A stretch of DNA of 44,394 nucleotides, from NCBI GenBank assembly GCA_041164265.1, contig JBEAPR010000091.1, positions 1-44,394 on the forward strand, read 5' to 3'. Made by a program: the position numbers and the translations under genes. This document shows, in pieces, positions 43,545-44,394 of the stretch; position 1 is the stretch's first letter, and every line of letters starts with the position of its first letter. The notes beneath the pieces were generated by a model. That model searched no databases, had not been told where the DNA came from, and saw only the letters and a program-made list of their open reading frames with translations. Source of the stretch: CALAZP01 sp041164265. Lineage in GTDB: Bacteria; Bacteroidota; Bacteroidia; Chitinophagales; Saprospiraceae.

Positions 43545-44394
43545 TCGCCTATTGCCATGCTATTGACTATATGAGATTCTAATTCACTCTTATAAAAATA
43601 GACATCCCTCATTTTTCCCTCCAGGTATAATTCCAATTGATCTATTTTAGGCAGGGTATTTTCCTGTGTACTGTTGCCATAAGTTAACAAAACCAAGGCT
43701 TTGACTTTTTCCCCAAATTCAGCAATAGATATATAAGAATCTCCATGAAAACTGTTGAAGCTTTCACCCTCTTCCACGAAGTTTTGTGTCTTGAAAATAC
43801 CGTATTTGCCAGGTCCTCCACTAGCAGGTAGTTTTTTATCCCCTAACCGAAGAAAGTATTTTTCTCCGTAGGAAAGGGTCAGTTTTCTATATTTAAAAAC
43901 CATATCCATGGCGGATTCATCCAGAGCTTTAGCAGCTAAGTTAGGATTTCCTAAACCAGAAGGAGTATTGATAGGATCTTCAATGGACCATTCTTGGGCA
44001 AAAATAGGACTACCACTTTCTTTACATTTTTGCTGGTATTTATCCAACCAGTTAATAAATAGGAAAGCCCCTTCGCTATTGGGCTCGAAATCTCGATTCC
44101 AATTGTTTAAGTAATCCATAGCTTGTTGTGCTCTCCCCATTGATGTAGCTTCCAAGACTTCATTTAAAGCAGGTATCAATCGATTGGCCAGTTCGGAAAC
44201 AGATGACATTTTGAGCTGTCTAACTCGATCAAGGGTGAGAAAATTACCAGATTCTAATAACATTTTGGCTGAACGCTGTGGTCTGAATCCCATTTCAATG
44301 GGAGCTAAGTATGGAGGGTAGTCCTTAGGAAACAACTCTATAGGAATGGAACTGGTCCAAGGTGGGTCATTGGCATTTTGTATCCATCCTGCAG
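43541..44394 (-). CDS. penicillin acylase family protein, 3' part (5' end outside window)
   Basis: The frame is open to the right edge of the window, so this is the C-terminal roughly 284 residues of a longer gene; the TTG at 44335 is not a real start. Reading on to the edge gives AGWIQNANDPPWTSSIP, the asparagine-containing signature of the beta chain of penicillin/acyl-homoserine-lactone acylases (Ntn hydrolases). FRPQRSAKMLLESG and, near the end, LPASGGPGKYGIFK and FHGDSYISIAEFGEKVKALVLLTYGNS follow, also characteristic. The nucleophile serine and the alpha chain are beyond the edge. Such enzymes are exported and cleave amide bonds of acylated amino compounds, including quorum-sensing lactones; the substrate is unknown here. 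Confidence 0.88.
   Translation of the reverse strand, partial: AGWIQNANDPPWTSSIPIELFPKDYPPYLAPIEMGFRPQRSAKMLLESGNFLTLDRVRQLKMSSVSELANRLIPALNEVLEATSMGRAQQAMDYLNNWNRDFEPNSEGAFLFINWLDKYQQKCKESGSPIFAQEWSIEDPINTPSGLGNPNLAAKALDESAMDMVFKYRKLTLSYGEKYFLRLGDKKLPASGGPGKYGIFKTQNFVEEGESFNSFHGDSYISIAEFGEKVKALVLLTYGNSTQENTLPKIDQLELYLEGKMRDVYFYKSELESHIVNSMAIGD

Overview
The window reads as a chromosomal segment of a marine or environmental Bacteroidota, most likely from the Saprospiria/Cytophagia side of the phylum. Four things support this. There are two proteins with the gliding-motility (type B) C-terminal sorting domain and one with a type A sorting domain, which are substrates of the type IX secretion system (T9SS). 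There is a PorP/SprF-family outer-membrane protein. Leaders are A-rich and mostly lack Shine-Dalgarno sequences. Several promoters fit the Bacteroidetes TTG/TTTG...TAnnTTTG pattern. The DNA is AT-rich and gene-dense: no gap exceeds 300 bases, and I see no rRNA, tRNA, CRISPR, insertion sequence or phage gene.

Layout. 1-7000: the tail of an M16 peptidase, a TlpA-like thiol oxidoreductase, a small membrane protein, RF3 (prfC), a SulP anion transporter with a TetR-type regulator behind it, and a small secreted protein. 6425-15988 (minus strand): a surface-adhesin type operon running PorP/SprF -> TPR/PD40/carboxypeptidase-regulatory/OmpA protein (PorE-like architecture) -> 1800-residue PKD-rich type B T9SS substrate -> 191-residue secreted protein. 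16264-17520: a divergently transcribed secreted beta-helix protein, then a 173-base element made of two 75-base direct repeats bounded by an 11-base inverted repeat. 17528-21333: a PLP-dependent threonine/serine dehydratase, a small membrane protein, and a pair encoding an NhaC-family antiporter and a glycosylasparaginase-type Ntn hydrolase.

21397-27503: two convergent units tied to cell-wall peptide metabolism. The plus-strand gene is a class C beta-lactamase-fold hydrolase carrying what looks like a leftover GH3 C-terminal domain. The minus-strand operon is tightly coupled (two 4-base ATGA overlaps and a 2-base gap): LD-carboxypeptidase -> dipeptide (L-Ala-D/L-Glu) epimerase -> alpha-oxoamine-synthase-like PLP enzyme -> class A beta-lactamase-fold hydrolase. 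The first two are classical murein tripeptide salvage steps; the last two have no obvious place in that pathway and are the most intriguing part of the window.

27608-44394: a second type B T9SS substrate with a propeller-like N-terminus and a DUF11-like domain, then mostly housekeeping genes: topoisomerase IV subunit B, Lon protease, a carboxypeptidase-regulatory-domain protein with a T9SS-exported alpha/beta hydrolase, an amidohydrolase-family deaminase, methionyl-tRNA synthetase overlapping apolipoprotein N-acyltransferase, a TPR-like membrane protein, type B ribosomal protein L31 with a clear promoter and terminator, a GlmU-like left-handed beta-helix protein, and the 3' part of a penicillin-acylase family gene cut by the right edge.

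Nothing here is an unmistakably new defence or mobile system. The candidates for something undescribed are the extended murein-peptide operon, the adhesin operon with its uncharacterised last gene, and the duplicated 75-base element. All functional calls come from reading motifs by eye; no database search was run.
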